Below the pieces are notes generated by a model. It did not search any database, was not told the origin of the DNA, and saw only the letters and a program-made list of their open reading frames with translations. The position numbers were made by a program, and so were the translations under genes. A DNA stretch of 64,000 nt from Tubulanus polymorphus (taxonomy: Eukaryota; Nemertea; Palaeonemertea; Tubulaniformes; Tubulanidae). Below are positions 30,895 through 43,080 of the stretch, piece after piece (within the stretch, counting starts at the first letter, position 1; each line of letters starts with the position of its first letter). Location: the NCBI RefSeq assembly GCF_964204645.1, contig NC_134032.1:5391175-5455174 (forward strand). The letters are read 5' to 3'.

Positions 30895-31135
30895 ATCTCA
30901 CATCGACTCGCAGTCGGTTCGTTTAATGGGAACACATCTGGTTGACACTAGTTTCACAGTTGACGAAATCAGAAAACTTTTTTCAAATGCCTTTGATAAC
31001 ATCTCAAACATAGTATTCTTCTTAATTACATTTCGTTGATTCCATAGATATGTTTTTATGAAAATTGCTCCAGTTATAACGGATTCAAACATACATGTGA
31101 AATCATTATTTTCATAACATTCAATTTTCTTCGCT
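30895..31135. repeat. Old dispersed repeat, copy 1 (copy 2 at 45020-45215)
   Basis: Aligned without gaps over about 150 bp around GATTCCATRGATRT...; differences fall about equally on all three codon positions, so the shared open frame is not evidence for a gene. Confidence 0.6.
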
Positions 31136-31539
31136 TTTGAAGAAATTCTGACACAATATCATCTCCACTCGACACATGATTTTACTTCGGCGCCTTTAAG
31201 GGAGTGTCCCTTAAAGTTGAGTTCTTACTTAGTCAAACAAGGAGATATGCCTGATTCCTTTTTAAAATTTAGATTTCGACAGATATCATCAAATTACTAG
31301 AAAGGGACAGCAGCGTTCGGTCATCCACGAAAAATACCTAAAATGCAGTCCTAGGGTTATGGAAAAACAGGACACGAAACATACAGAAAAATCCTTTGTT
31401 TGGTTGACTGAAATTATTATTGAACTCTTAAATAGCGACATTCAGAGAAACAAAAACATAAGAATATAATCTCGCCCACCCGTTAAAAAACATAACGTAA
31501 TGATATGAGGCCATGTGTCATCTTTAATTGAAATCACAT

Positions 31540-31681
31540 TGTTACAATATGTATATCTAACTGATTTTGTACCGCCAGATGGCGCTTGAGAATTACTTTA
31601 TAAATGGTGGTTGCTCAGAATAAACGTGTTAATCTCTCTCGTTTTGACTGATTTAATTGATATAGAGGACGACACGAAACA
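31540..31681 (+). repeat. 5' LTR of the Gypsy element
   Basis: Very short LTR (142 bp) with TTTATAAAT near 31598 and AATAAA at 31619-31624. It also holds CCGCCAGATGGCGC at 31572-31585, a 13/14 match to the CTCF consensus. Confidence 0.93.
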
Positions 31682-31696
31682 TGGTGGCAGCGGTGG
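31682..31696 (+). promoter_or_regulatory. Primer binding site, tRNA-Leu type
   Basis: TGGTGGCAGCGGTGG directly follows the LTR and is complementary to the 3' end (…CCACCGCTGCCA + CCA) of animal tRNA-Leu over 15 nt. Confidence 0.75.
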
Positions 31697-31794
31697 CCCA
31701 CAATTAAGTGATCTAACGAGGGCACAGTGAATGTTTTGTGGACGTTTGATCCGAGTTTTGTTGCTTTACTGAGGATTATCAGAGAACAGACAGC

Positions 31795-32172
31795 ATGTCT
31801 AACGAAAACGTGTTGCCGCCCGCACCGAGACCCGTTGCCGGGATAAATCCACCAAAACCGCTTGAAATGGGAGATAATGTGGCGGAAAATTGGAAGCTAT
31901 GGAAACAGCAATGGGACATTTACAACATCGTAAGCAATTTACGCGCGCAAAGTGGTGAGTACCGTACCGCTTTATTTCTGCATTCGGTCGGGACGGAGGC
32001 TCTCAAGATTTATAACGGAATGAATTTCGAAAATGCAGGTGACGAGAATGATGTGGATAAGATAATTCAAAAGTTTGATGACTTTACGGTTGGCGAGATA
32101 AACGTTACGTACGAACGCTACATATTTAATTCGAGGAATAAAAAGGCGGATGAGTCAGTGGATAAGGGATAA
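31795..32172 (+). pseudogene. gag: Gypsy Gag, N-terminal part
   Basis: MSNENVLPPAPRPVAGINPP, then WKLWKQQWDIYNIVSNL and ALFLHSVGTEALKIYNG are typical of the capsid-like Gag start of invertebrate Gypsy elements. The frame shifts at about 32160 (ADESVDKG), and Gag continues in the next ORF (DLRTLARTCDFSDLADSLIK). Confidence 0.88.
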
Positions 32173-33415
32173 GTACGTCCCAGATTTGAGAACGCTGGCC
32201 CGAACGTGCGATTTTAGTGATTTAGCTGACTCGTTGATAAAAGATAGAATTGTTCTTGGTATAGATGATAGTGACGTGCGGAAGAAGTTGCTCGAAACGA
32301 AAGAGTTAAACTTGTCTACGTGTATCAATATTTGCCGCGCTGCAGAATCATCCAGCAGGCAATTGAAATCTATGTCAGCAGACGCTAGTTGTACTGTTAA
32401 CAAGGTCAATGGGAGCGACCAGACGAAGAAGAATTTTAGTGGCGCCAAAACAACCGCTTCTAGGAATTATCGGTCTCGTAATTCCGGCGGGAGAGGAGAA
32501 CCAATGAACTGTCGTTATTGTGGCGCTCAACACCCACGTGATCGCGCATTTTGCTCAGCGTGGGGAAAGACCTGCAACAACTGCGGATTGAGCAATCATT
32601 TCGCGTCTGTGTGTAAACAACCTAAGGGGCGAAAGGTCAACAGAATCGAGCAATCAGACGACGACTCGGAGTACGTATCGATACAAAACGTATATTCCGA
32701 TAAGAACTGTGTAAAAAATGACATTTATGCTGAAATGTCAATCGGAGGGCGATCGATCCGTTTTCAAATTCACTCGGGGGCTTCGGCAAATTTGATTCCG
32801 ATTAAGTACGTAAAGAACATCAAGGAAATTCGGCCTACAACGAAGAAGCTCAAGATGTGGAACAATAGTGTTCTGAACCCCGTTGGTAAAATTAGACTAG
32901 CTGTGGTCAACATGCATAACAAGAGACGATATTCATTAGAATTTATTGTAGTCAATGAACGATTAACACCCATAATCGGGTCTCAATCTGCACAGTTGAT
33001 GCAGTTGATAACGGTTAATAATAATAATTTTTTGAGAGTTAATCAAATCGAAGGTCAGTCCCCTGAGGTAAATTCTATTTTATCAGAGTATGAAGATGTT
33101 TTTCGGAAAGAAGTGGGTACACTTCCAGGGGTTGTTCATTTGAACGTAGATCGAAATGCAGTTCCGGCAGTTATGCCTATTAGACGTATACCTCATGCCC
33201 TGAAGAATAGGGTAAAATTGAAGATTGACAGTTTAGTAAACAATGGTGTATTAGCCAGTGTAGACGAACCTACACCGTGGGTAAATTGCCCTGTTATTGC
33301 CGAGAAGAAGTCGGGAGATGTAAGACTGTGTCTAGACCCACAGCAATTAAATAAATATTTAATGAGAGAAAGATACCATAAAGTACATACCTGTACTGGA
33401 AGATATTTTACCTGA
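32150..33415 (+). pseudogene. gag-pol: Gypsy Gag C-terminus, protease and start of RT
   Basis: Zinc knuckles CRYCGAQHPRDRAFCSAWGK and CNNCGLSNHFASVC; protease active-site region FQIHSGASANLIP, where the catalytic Asp of the D-S/T-G motif is His; HLNVDRNAVPAVMPIRRIPH and WVNCPVIAEKKSGDVRLCLD open the RT domain. The frame is lost at about 33385 by a small indel and continues in the next ORF. Confidence 0.9.
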
Positions 33416-33416
33416 C

Positions 33417-34688
33417 ATGAAAGATGCGAAAGTTTTCAGTAAATTCGATCTTAAGTCGGGGTATTGGCATCTGCGCCTCGACGAAGAATCGAGCTTACTT
33501 ACTACTTTCAACACTCCATATGGGAGGTATAGATGGCGCAGGTTGCCATTTGGGCTCAGTGTATCTGGTGAAATATATCAGAAACATTTAAACCAAGCAC
33601 TCGAAGGCTTGGAGGGCACCTACTGTATCCATGACGATATTATACTTGTAGGAGTAGGGACAACTATTGAACAAGCCATAGCTGATCATAGCAAAAAGTT
33701 AAGGGCTTTTTTGCAAAGATGTAGAGAAAAACAAATTGCTTTGAACTTGGAAAAATTAGAATTGTTTAAGAAAGGAGTGCCATTTATTGGTCATAAACTA
33801 ACAGATAACGGCCTAGAGGCGGACCAAAGTAAGATTGAAGCTATTTTGAAAATGCCGGCGCCCACTGACGTGGCGGGCATACAGCGTATCAACGGCATGG
33901 TAAATTATCTCGCGAAGTTTTTACCTAATTTATCAGATGCTTTAGGTCCGCTTAGGAAGTTAACGCGTAAAGATACTGAGTGGTCTTGGGGTCCCGATCA
34001 AGAGTCGGCCTTTGCCAAGGTCAAAGAATTGGTTACGAAAACTCCGGTTTTGGCGTATTATGATCCCAATAAAGAGCTAACATTGCAGTGTGACAGCAGT
34101 CAATCTGATCTGGGCGCGTCCCTGATGCAGGAAGGACGTCCAATCGCCTATAGTAGCAGAGCATTAACTGACGCTGAAACGCGTTACGCGCAGATCGAAA
34201 AAGAAACTCTTGCTATTGTTTACGGCTTAGAAAAATTTAATACGTACACATATGGCCGCAAGGTTACAGTTGAAAGTGACCATAAACCTATCGAGGCTAT
34301 AGTTAAAAAACCTTTGTCGCGCGCGCCTAAACGTTTGCAGGCTATGTTACTTCGTGTCTATAAATATGATGTCGAGATAAAGTTCACTCCGGGGTCGAAG
34401 ATGTTCATCGCGGACACCTTGTCTCGCGCATACCTAGATTCTGGATCGGAGACAGCGGAGTTTGACAGTATCAATATGGTTCGGTATTTGCCAATTAGCG
34501 CTGCGCGTTTATCGGAGATTAGAGATGAAACCGATAAAGATGATACCATGCAGATATTGAAAGAAATTATTTTGAGAGGGTGGCCAGATGAGAGAAGTTC
34601 AGTGCCTACTGAAGTTACTCCATATTTCTCATTTAGAGATGAGTTGTCAATTCAGAACGGTATCATTTTCGCGGGGAACGCGCTGTGA
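33417..34688 (+). pseudogene. pol: Gypsy reverse transcriptase and RNase H
   Basis: RT motif A FSKFDLKSGYWHLRL, motif B RRLPFGLSVSGEIYQ, motif C CIHDDIILVG with both aspartates present, then the connection and RNase H (LTLQCDSSQSDLGASLMQEG, ETRYAQIEKETLAIVYGLEK, DHKPIEAIVKKPL). Ends in a frameshift at 34688 before the integrase zinc finger. Confidence 0.93.
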
Positions 34689-34791
34689 TTCCCAAGTCGA
34701 TGTATAACATTTAAAAGACAAAATTCACAGTTCACATCTTGGCATCGAATCCTGTTTACGTCGTGCCAGAGAATCGGTCTACTGGCCAGGT

Positions 34792-35781
34792 ATGAACGCC
34801 CAGATGCGCGAATATATGTTGTCGTGTAGTTTATGTCGTGAGCATGACCAGGCCCAGTCCAAAGAGCCTATGCTGATCGAGACTCCCCCAGCTAATCGAC
34901 CGTGGGAGAAGATCGGTGTCGACTTATTCAATTTGAAAGGGGAAGATTATCTAATAACAGCAGATTATTTCAGCAATTTTTGGGAGGTAGATCGGTTGGT
35001 CAAGTCCACTAAATCGACTCCTGTCATAGCAAAACTTAAAGCTCATTTCGCGCGATATGGCATTCCGGACATTATCATTTCCGATAATGGACCTCAGTTT
35101 GCCTCGAAAGAATTCCGTAAGTTTATGATTGATTGGGACATTCGGCATCGTCCTATAAACCCGTATGACAGTAAGTCTAATGGACAGGCTGCGTCGGCGG
35201 TCAAAACCGCGAAAAGACTTCTTAAAAAAGCATATGAGGCGAAACGAGACCCCTATCTTGCGATACTCGATTTTAGAAACACGCCCACTCAGGGCTTAAA
35301 TGTCAGTCCGGTCCAAAGGTTTATGAACAGAAGAACCAAGACTATGATGCCAACGACGGCTAATCTATTACGGCCGAAAATTAGTTTATCAGACGGGTCC
35401 GAGAAAAAACGTAAGCAGGCCGAATATTTCAACCAATCGGCCAAGAACCTTAAACCGTTAGACGAAGGTGATATTGTTCGCATGAAACCATTTCCGGGGC
35501 ATGGAACAAACTTAAAGGCGACGGTCACCGAACGCGTCGGAAATCGCTCTTATCTTGTCGAAACTGGCGGCAATAAAACGTACAGGCGCGCAAGACATCA
35601 TCTCAGAAAGACCAACGAAACGACCGTTGAACCGGCTGTAGATTCTGATAATACAGTTGAAAACCGGCCTATATCGGAACCGGTAGCTAACGAGACATCC
35701 GTTTCAGATAGTCAAAATTTAAGTCGACCTGAAAGGCAACGTAGACCCCCTACCTATTTAACTGATTACGTGTGTAATTAA
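34792..35781 (+). pseudogene. pol: Gypsy integrase
   Basis: LSCSLCREHDQAQSKEPM (rest of the HHCC finger), core with Asp in WEKIGVDLFNLKGEDYL, Asp in IIISDNGPQFASKEF. The expected catalytic Glu in the NGQAxSAVKTAK block is Ala (NGQAASAVKTAKRLLK), which would abolish strand transfer. C-terminal LDEGDIVRMKPFPG and RARHHLRKTNE are typical for the family. Confidence 0.92.
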
Positions 35782-35940
35782 CTCTGAAGAGAAACAGATA
35801 TTAATCGCAATCTTGTAATGTTGTACTGAATCACATATAATATTATGTATCATTTTAATTAGTTTTAGTAATTAGTTAGCTATATACATGTATGCATCTT
35901 TTGAAAGTAGTTTTAGGAAAACAAGTTTTTTTCTTTTTAT

Positions 35941-35951
35941 AGGAAAAGGGA
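35941..35951 (+). promoter_or_regulatory. Polypurine tract
   Basis: AGGAAAAGGGA immediately before the 3' LTR, the expected plus-strand primer. Confidence 0.8.
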
Positions 35952-36100
35952 TGTTACAATATGTATATCTAATTGTATTTTGTACCGCCAGATGGCGCTT
36001 GAGAATTACTTTATAAATGGTGGTTGCTTAGAATAAACGTGTTCGAATTAATCTCTCTCGTTTTGACTGATTTAATTGATATAGAGGACGACACGAAACA
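35952..36100 (+). repeat. 3' LTR of the Gypsy element
   Basis: Same as the 5' LTR apart from one 6-bp and one 1-bp indel and a few substitutions; CTCF-like CCGCCAGATGGCGC at 35985-35998. Confidence 0.93.
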
Positions 36101-36315
36101 CACATTATATTCATTCTCATGCGAGGATGGGTCTCCAAATTCATAGGATAAGGAGAATAATGGTTTGAATGATGAATACAACTGATAAAGCGCCAATTTC
36201 ACTGATTCTTGCATATGCTTGCAAATGCTCAAGCGCTTTACAGTAATCGAGTAAACTGGTGCGTTTTCAGGAGTCTTTTGAATTTGAATTCAAATCGGGT
36301 GTTCATGACGACTAT

Positions 36316-36722
36316 AGGCGCTTTTACGAAACTGAATCTTTGTAAATCGATTTAAGTTTCACGTTTACGGCACGCGGTTTAGTGAATCCGATTTGGTAAA
36401 TCAACTCGTTTATGGACGCGGTTTCGTAAATTGATTTATCAAATCGACTAACTTGCTCGGCGAGCAAGTTAGTGGCGATTTAGTCAGTGAAATCCAACAT
36501 GGCGTCCTCTTCGACCGCAGGCTAAAGACATCTATTGCAGACCATCATCTATCAATAATTCGGTCACCATTGACGCCCATTTCCTTTCGAATCGCGACCT
36601 TTAGATTGATAAATTGATTCGACTCATTTACGAAAAACGATTCGATTTACTAATCCTTACGTTTTCCAACATCGAATCGGATTTAGCTAAACCGAATCAG
36701 ATTCAATTTCGTAAAAGCGCCT
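36316..36722. mobile_element. MITE with long TIRs (407 bp)
   Basis: Ends AGGCGCTTTTACGAAA and its complement TTTCGTAAAAGCGCCT, with TAT on both sides (36313-36315, 36723-36725) as a 3-bp target duplication. Homology between arms extends further inward with mismatches. A 3-bp TSD is seen in PIF/Harbinger-type elements, but the superfamily is not proven. Confidence 0.82.
36448..36474. other. Near-perfect palindrome at the MITE centre
   Basis: ACTAACTTGCTCG pairs with CGAGCAAGTTAGT: 13-bp arms around one base. Confidence 0.85.
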
Positions 36723-36729
36723 TATAATT

Positions 36730-38600
36730 GAGCATTCTAGGGCTGGAGCAAGAAACGTGTGGGATCGTCCGCCAAGGTATCGCTAAGGAGTCAGTCCGTG
36801 GTGGCTTTTGAAAGCGACGACCGCATATGAATGCATTGATTGAATCACATCTCAAAAGTCAGATTATATAAAATTAAACATGATATACGGATAGGTTCTT
36901 CCAATTAGGCCTATACTGGTAAAAATGAAATGACCCAATATGTGATATAAATGTTCAATCAAAAAGTAGAAAGTGAATCCGTAATTCAGTATGGTAGGCC
37001 TATTGTTACAACATCAAACACTCAAATTCAATCCTTTGTTAAATTGGAAGCCAGTGTAGATGAGCAAGTATCGTGGTCCCTGATTTTAGTTATCGTAATA
37101 ATTCAAGCCACGCGATTTTGAACTGTTCAACAAGTTGGAGTTTGTGTAAAGATGAATGAGTTTGAAATGGAGTGGACTTCAGATATTACTGTTTGCATGC
37201 CTATGTCTATTACTTAATCTTTTTACTAATCATAGAAAATTGTGGTAAAATATTTGACTCGACGGTTGGTTTTAGATTGTATCTCTCCAAGCCAGAGGTA
37301 ATCACGGATATCGGACTACAAAAAAATTCCTTGTGTAAAGCTCAACTTTGTAAATTCCTGGAAAAGCTCGCCTCGGATATTTCAATAATGATTAAACATT
37401 AATTTTCCCAACGAAAAACCTAAACAACCAATGTACGCTTGCTTTAAGTTTACCAATGCACTATCGTTGCTTTTTCTAGCTATTTGTACTGTTTGCCGCA
37501 AAAAGATTGCATCCTCTATTACAGGATTTAAGGATACAACTCTAAAACCAGTTAGTTTAAATTAACCATTATTCAATATGATACATGACCAAATACACTG
37601 TTAATATGAAAAAAATCCAATATGTACACATTTCAAATCTCAAACCAAGTTTTATCATTAGAAAATAACGACACAACGTTCGATCGTTCACGAGAGATCA
37701 TCTTTTTGAATTTGTACACAGTGAATTTTCGTATCGTATTATGGTATTATCAATTCTCCGCATTTGAGTGTGACTATTCTACGAATACAAAGTTATTTTT
37801 AGCAATGAAGTTTTAATTGTCATTTTAAATGTTAACTATCCACTGGTATGTAAACTTACTAACTTTTGGCAACTGACCTCAAATCGTGGAATGGGCTCAA
37901 GTAGCCTGCTGATCCACTCTTTATTAATACTACTAAAGAAATATTCAGTATAAGAAGTAAAAAGTATATTAAAGTACTATTTATCTTTATATCGCAATAA
38001 TTTGTGTACGTATGATTAAAAAACGATATTCTATGGAGTCTCGTGTTACGTACTTATTGTGTATAAGATCAATAATTAGCAACCTTCCACGGATACGAAG
38101 CGGCCTAAGTTTACATCCTACCATAATTTTCTCTAAACTCTCAGCATTATATCGAGATCGGTCTTAGAAAATATATGAAGGACGTGTTCACTGGTTAACG
38201 AGGCCAAAAATCTTCCTCAAAATTTCAAATTTTTTCGAGCAAAGATAATATACTTCATGCTTTTGGTGCAGAAATAATGGATGTCCACAAATTGCAAATT
38301 GTGTTTTCAAAGTAAACGATCCGAGTGTTGAATTGTTTCGAATTCAGGGTTCTCCCATTTACTCTCCGGTATTTTACAATGTTTCAATAAGATACGTAAG
38401 TCGCACTTTTGTTGTGATACAGCTTTCTCTATTGGTCAGCGTTGTGATCACTTAAAATTACCCATAAGTTTGAATTCTCACTGAACTACTACATCCCTTA
38501 TAACGAATATATATTTCATATGAGGCGATTAACTTTTAACATCTGCGGTCAGTGGACAGCAGTTACGAAACATTCAAAACTACTACATTATCTTCCATCT
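36730..38600. other. No feature recognised
   Basis: AT-rich unique-looking DNA; short ORFs (37172, 37622) have no family resemblance. Confidence 0.4.
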
Positions 38601-38611
38601 ATTCATTATTC

Positions 38612-38795
38612 ATATATATGATATGATATGATATGATATGATATGATATGATATGATATGATATGATATGATATGATATGATATGATATATGATATGATA
38701 TATGATATATGATATGATATATGATATATGATATGATATATGATATGATATATGATATGATATATGATATTATATGATATGATATGATATGATAT
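38612..38795. repeat. GATAT pentanucleotide satellite
   Basis: About 15 perfect GATAT units, then mixed 5- and 7-bp units (GATAT/GATATAT) to 38795. Confidence 0.97.
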
Positions 38796-39079
38796 CTCCT
38801 TTAGTGTTCAGTTTAAACGTCTTGAACGCAAAAGTTTGACAAGTTTCGCATAATGGTACCGATACCCACGTTCACACTAGTGAAATGTGCACGTTACAGG
38901 CTAAAATGCGCACGTTACAATTACAAATCGAAACGTTGTTCGTTCAAAACCCGATGTGAAAATCTTTTGCATTTAGTGGGAAATTTCAAAGTTAGCTCGC
39001 TTCCTACAATAAAAATTGGACAAGACTTTTAAAAAGCTTGTACAGGTAAAAGAGTTGTTATATTTACGTTCAGACCGAA

Positions 39080-39640
39080 TGAAATTATTTGATACGAGAC
39101 ACGACTAAGTTGTGTCCGAAACAGATAAATATAGCTATGTGGTCAGTATTGGTCAAGATTTGGTCACTTGAATAGTTGTTAGATGAAAGCCCCTACCATT
39201 TCTAATTATTTGACACCAAACACGACTGTGTTGCTTCTAGAATAAACAAATTACTTTAAGGTCAGTATTGGTAAAATATTGGTCAGTTAAATAGTTGTTA
39301 GATCATAGCCCGCACCCTAGTAGCTCGACGCCCAAACACGATTTTATTGCTTTACTAAACATATAAATTACATATGGTGGGTTCTAGTTAGTGGTAACTG
39401 GTCAGTACTGGTCAAGCATTGGTCAGTTAAACAATTTTTAGTTTAATGTCCACATTATATCTAGTTATTTGACACCAAATAACTTAATTGTTTGCAAAAC
39501 AGATAATTTACTATATAGCCAGTACTGGTCATGCATTGGTCAGTTGATAGACCAAGGTCCACGCCACGAGTTATTTGATACTAAACATTATTGTGTCGTT
39601 TCAGAAAATTTATCTGTTGGGCAATTTGTGGTCAGCCCTG
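39080..39640 (+). repeat. Degenerate tandem array, ~110-bp unit
   Basis: Five diverged units, each with GGTCAGTAxTGGTCAxxxATTGGTCAGTT followed by TTATTTGACACCAAACAC. The blocks GGTCAGT and TTTGACACC are also the reverse complement of landmarks in the 29600-30010 array, suggesting one satellite family. Confidence 0.7.
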
Positions 39641-39904
39641 GTTCGTTAGTTCTTATTTTGCGGGCATTTTATCTCGAACCACCGAAAGACTGAATTACTA
39701 ATTAATTCAACAGATCATTAATTAATGGAAATGAAGATCAGTGTTAACTAAGTCCTTAGTCTGAATAAAATGTATGTGGTATTATATGGGTGCTATGGTG
39801 CTGTACACCGAACTGTAACTTTTTATTTTCACTACTACCGTAATTGACTATGATGTTTTCAAGTGGTCTTAAGTACCGCTAATAGCCGAAAGTCGTTGAT
39901 TTAT

Positions 39905-42209
39905 GTTTAGGTTTAGGTTTAGGTTTATTTATTTCGCTCTAACCAAACATTGGTACATAGAGGTTACAAGAATTTGTACAATAAAATTTATAATTTACAA
40001 AACTTAAAAACAAGAAAACAGAGATACACATAGAATAGAATAATAATAGAGATAACAGATATGTATACATGAATTTTACTTAAGTAGCTTGAGACCAGCA
40101 TTTACAAATCTAGCGAGTTTAATTAATATATTGTTATTTACAGCATTAAATAATTGTGACATTTTAAAAGTGTTTAGTCTATTTACATAAAAAGGTGTTA
40201 AGAAAACTCTTCGTATATTGTTTAGTTTGGAACATTCAAAAAGAAAATGAAATTCATCGCCGATTTTGTTAAGACTACAATATGTACAAATACGTTCGTT
40301 TCTATCAATATTTACATTGCTAAGTTTGTTTGCATCTAATTTACGGCTACCGATCCGAAATTCAGCGAGACTATACATGAGGTGGTTCGGTACAACGGAT
40401 AAATAGTTTTCATAATCATATTTAAGTTTAAAGATTCTATAATTTACGCATATGTCACTATTTTGCAATTTTTCCCTCCATGTCTGAATGTATCTATCTT
40501 TTAGATATTGTTTTATGATATTTATCGACCGTAGATCGATTACCTGGTCTTGCCACACAAAGTTCAGCCCACAGTTTTGTATAATTTCCTTAATTTGGCA
40601 AATCCAATCAGATACATATAAATCTTTTCTGTATAAGTCGTACAAAATATTATACATTACTAGATTCAGCTTTGACTTGTTAGCATTCAAAGTTTTGTTC
40701 CAATAATTAATCATTCTAAGTTTAATAGTAGTCGATAAAGGTAATCTCGCCATATATCATAGTATTATGGCAGAATTTTGGTACTTTTAGAACTAATGTA
40801 CAAAACCTTGTGTGGACTTTTTCTAGTATATCGATATTTTCATGGCCCCATATTTCACACCCGTACAATAGAATTGGTGCCACACAACAATCAAATAATT
40901 TAAAAAGTAAGTCTGGAGGAAGATTACATCTTCTGCCTTTTTGAATAATAGCAAACATTGCTCGAACAGCTTTGTCGTGGATTGCTTTTTTCGCTTTTGT
41001 AAATTTTCCATCCCAATTAAACAAAATTCCAAGATAATTGTACTCATCTACTCTTTCCAATGTCTCATCACCGAATAGAAAATCGGGAAGGTTTTTTAAT
41101 CTTTGCTTCGATCTTGCGAAAATCATTATTTTCGTTTTATCAATGTTAACAAATAACTTGTTTACTTGGCAATAATCATATAGTATATTTAAATTGTTTT
41201 GTAATTCAGATTCTGATTCTGCAAATAAAATTGTGTCGTCTGCATATAATAATACAAATAATTTCTGTAATACCTCAATTTCTTCTTCAAAACTTTTTTT
41301 GTATAGGTTGCTAATAAAGGTGAGTGAGTTACTATTGTTATCGTTGAAGAATTTATCAATATCGTTAAGGAAAATGGCGAATAACAGGGGAGAAAGACTT
41401 TCACCCTGTCTTACTCCGATGTTTGAAAGGAAAAAATTTGAAGTATCACCTTTAAACGATACACAAGATTTGGAATTCAAATAGAGGTTGTGAACGGTGT
41501 TAAAAAAGAGACCTTTTATACCTAAAGCCATCATCTTTTTCCATAAAGCAATTCTCCATACGGAGTCAAAGGCCTTGCGGAAGTCTACGAAGCAACAGAA
41601 AAGACGTCTACCTTGATTAAGGTATAGCTCAACAACAGATTTAGATGTGAATAGATGATCGGTAGTAGAATACCCCGCTCTAAAACCTGCTTGATTTTCA
41701 CTTAAAAGTTGATTTACCTTCATAAAACATGTTAATCGATTATTAAGGATATTTGTAAAAAGTTTGCCTAAACAACTAACTAGCGTTATACCTCTATAAT
41801 CCGTACAATTAATATTGCCTTTATTCTTAAATATCGGTTTAATAGAGCCTATAGTCCAGCTTTCTGGGATAATGCCACTCATCAATACAATATAAAAGAG
41901 TTGAAGAAAGGATGAGCGTAAGTTATCATCGGAATTTTTTATCATTTCATTACAAATTAGATCGATACCGGTAGCTTTGTTGTTTTTTAAGGAAGAAATG
42001 GCTTTATTTAATTCTAGCATAGTTATTTCAGCATTAAGCATAGAGTCATCTATATCGTCTAAAAGTAGATCTGTTTCCGTATCCAAAACTTCAGTCTCAT
42101 CGTGAGCGTTTAGGTTAGCGAAGTGATCAAAAAAGTCATTGGATGTAAGGGTGACAGTGTCAGTTGGAATGTTAGAATTGCTGTATGTGAAATTTACACA
42201 CAGCGCCAC
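39905..42209 (-). mobile_element. 5'-truncated LINE (non-LTR retrotransposon)
   Basis: Minus-strand element with RT and C-terminal Cys/His domain; the 3' end runs into a short CCTAAA repeat tail (39907-39930). No apurinic endonuclease domain is present, so the 5' part is lost, as usual for LINE insertions. Confidence 0.88.
40076..42209 (-). pseudogene. LINE reverse transcriptase ORF with one frameshift
   Basis: Reads from 42209 through NKAISSLKNNKATGIDLICN, PIFKNKGNINCTDYRGITLV, motif A CCFVDFRKAFDSVWR, motif B NIGVRQGESLSPLLFAIFLN, motif C VLLYADDTILFAES, and ENIDILEKVHTRFC to about 40740. There one small indel moves the frame to ARLPLSTTIKLRMINYWNKT. The tail has a CTYCSLNKIGDEFHFLFEC zinc-like motif and ends at 40076. 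The RT motifs are intact, so this insertion is fairly young. Confidence 0.92.
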
Positions 42210-42439
42210 CCGTTGGTAGTAGAAGTCACCCGAGCAATACGGGTGTTAAATAGATACGCTAGCAAACCGGCATTCTCATAATGGCCGTTGGCGTCATTTC
42301 CATTCCATTCCACAGTGAATTAAAAAGAAATTTAGTTAGATCCGTTTTGTCAAAAAGCTGCATCATTTATATAACTAGCTGTCAAATTTAATTTACCTCC
42401 TTCAGAGAATACCATAGTGACATAGTGACGTCGCCCAAC

Positions 42440-42640
42440 GTGTTGACAAAAGCAGCGGACACCGGCCCGGAAAATATTTCAAAACGTGTATTGTTGGTAC
42501 CTAGCACGATTTCAGCGTTTTTCGGGAATTCCCTGAAATTTCGGCGTTTTGCGGAAATTCCCTGAAATTTCAGCGTTTTTATTTCAGCGTTTCAGTGATT
42601 CAGCTTTCTCAGCGAAGTTCAGGAACCGTGTATATGTGGC
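42440..42640 (+). repeat. Dispersed repeat (inverted copy at 26412-26592)
   Basis: See 26412-26592. Here it is directly followed by the second copy of the 24430-24900 repeat, so both may be parts of one longer element. Confidence 0.85.
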
Positions 42641-43080
42641 ATAAAAATTCCTCAGTTGCGTTCACTCGAGACTGACCCCATTCAGTGCGCCACATATATA
42701 TAAAGATACTAAAAAACTACAGATCTAGTACACCAGCTCTATCACTGCTTATAGGGACACTGACACAAACAGACGCACTGACGCGCTGTGGGAATGACAC
42801 GTAGGCAATACACATACGTAGATGGATACTGTTTGAATCGGGCTTAAATTTCGATGTTTAGAGGCTCACAGTGTGTAAGCAGTGCAATTCTGATTAATAT
42901 CACGTACAGTATTTGTCAATGCAGCATAGTACTTGTGATACAGAATGGTTTCACCGACAGTGAAAGTAAGTTGCAGTTGTTTATATCCTTTCAGTAAGAT
43001 CCAGTGTGAAAAAGAATATAATAATAATAATAATAATAATCAGCAGGAATACAATAGGGTTTCTGCGAAGGCTGCAGAAA
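42640..43080 (+). repeat. Dispersed repeat, copy 2 of 24430-24900
   Basis: TTCCTCAGTTGCGTTCACTC through the TAA microsatellite; runs straight into the hairpin minisatellite. Confidence 0.85.

Larger units (their letters stand above)
31535..36105 (+). mobile_element. Ty3/Gypsy LTR retrotransposon with TSD
   Basis: Flanked by CACAT (31535-31539 and 36101-36105). The element itself is 31540-36100 (4561 bp): 142- and 149-bp LTRs starting TG and ending CA, tRNA-Leu-type primer site, gag-protease-RT-RNaseH-integrase order, and a purine tract before the 3' LTR. LTRs differ by a 6-bp and a 1-bp indel and a few substitutions. Three frameshifts and two catalytic-residue changes mean the copy is dead. 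Confidence 0.95.

Noticed and set aside
39905-39935. Telomere-like repeat (TTTAGG)3
   Set aside because: Three units at the 3' end of a LINE are its tail microsatellite, not an interstitial telomere.
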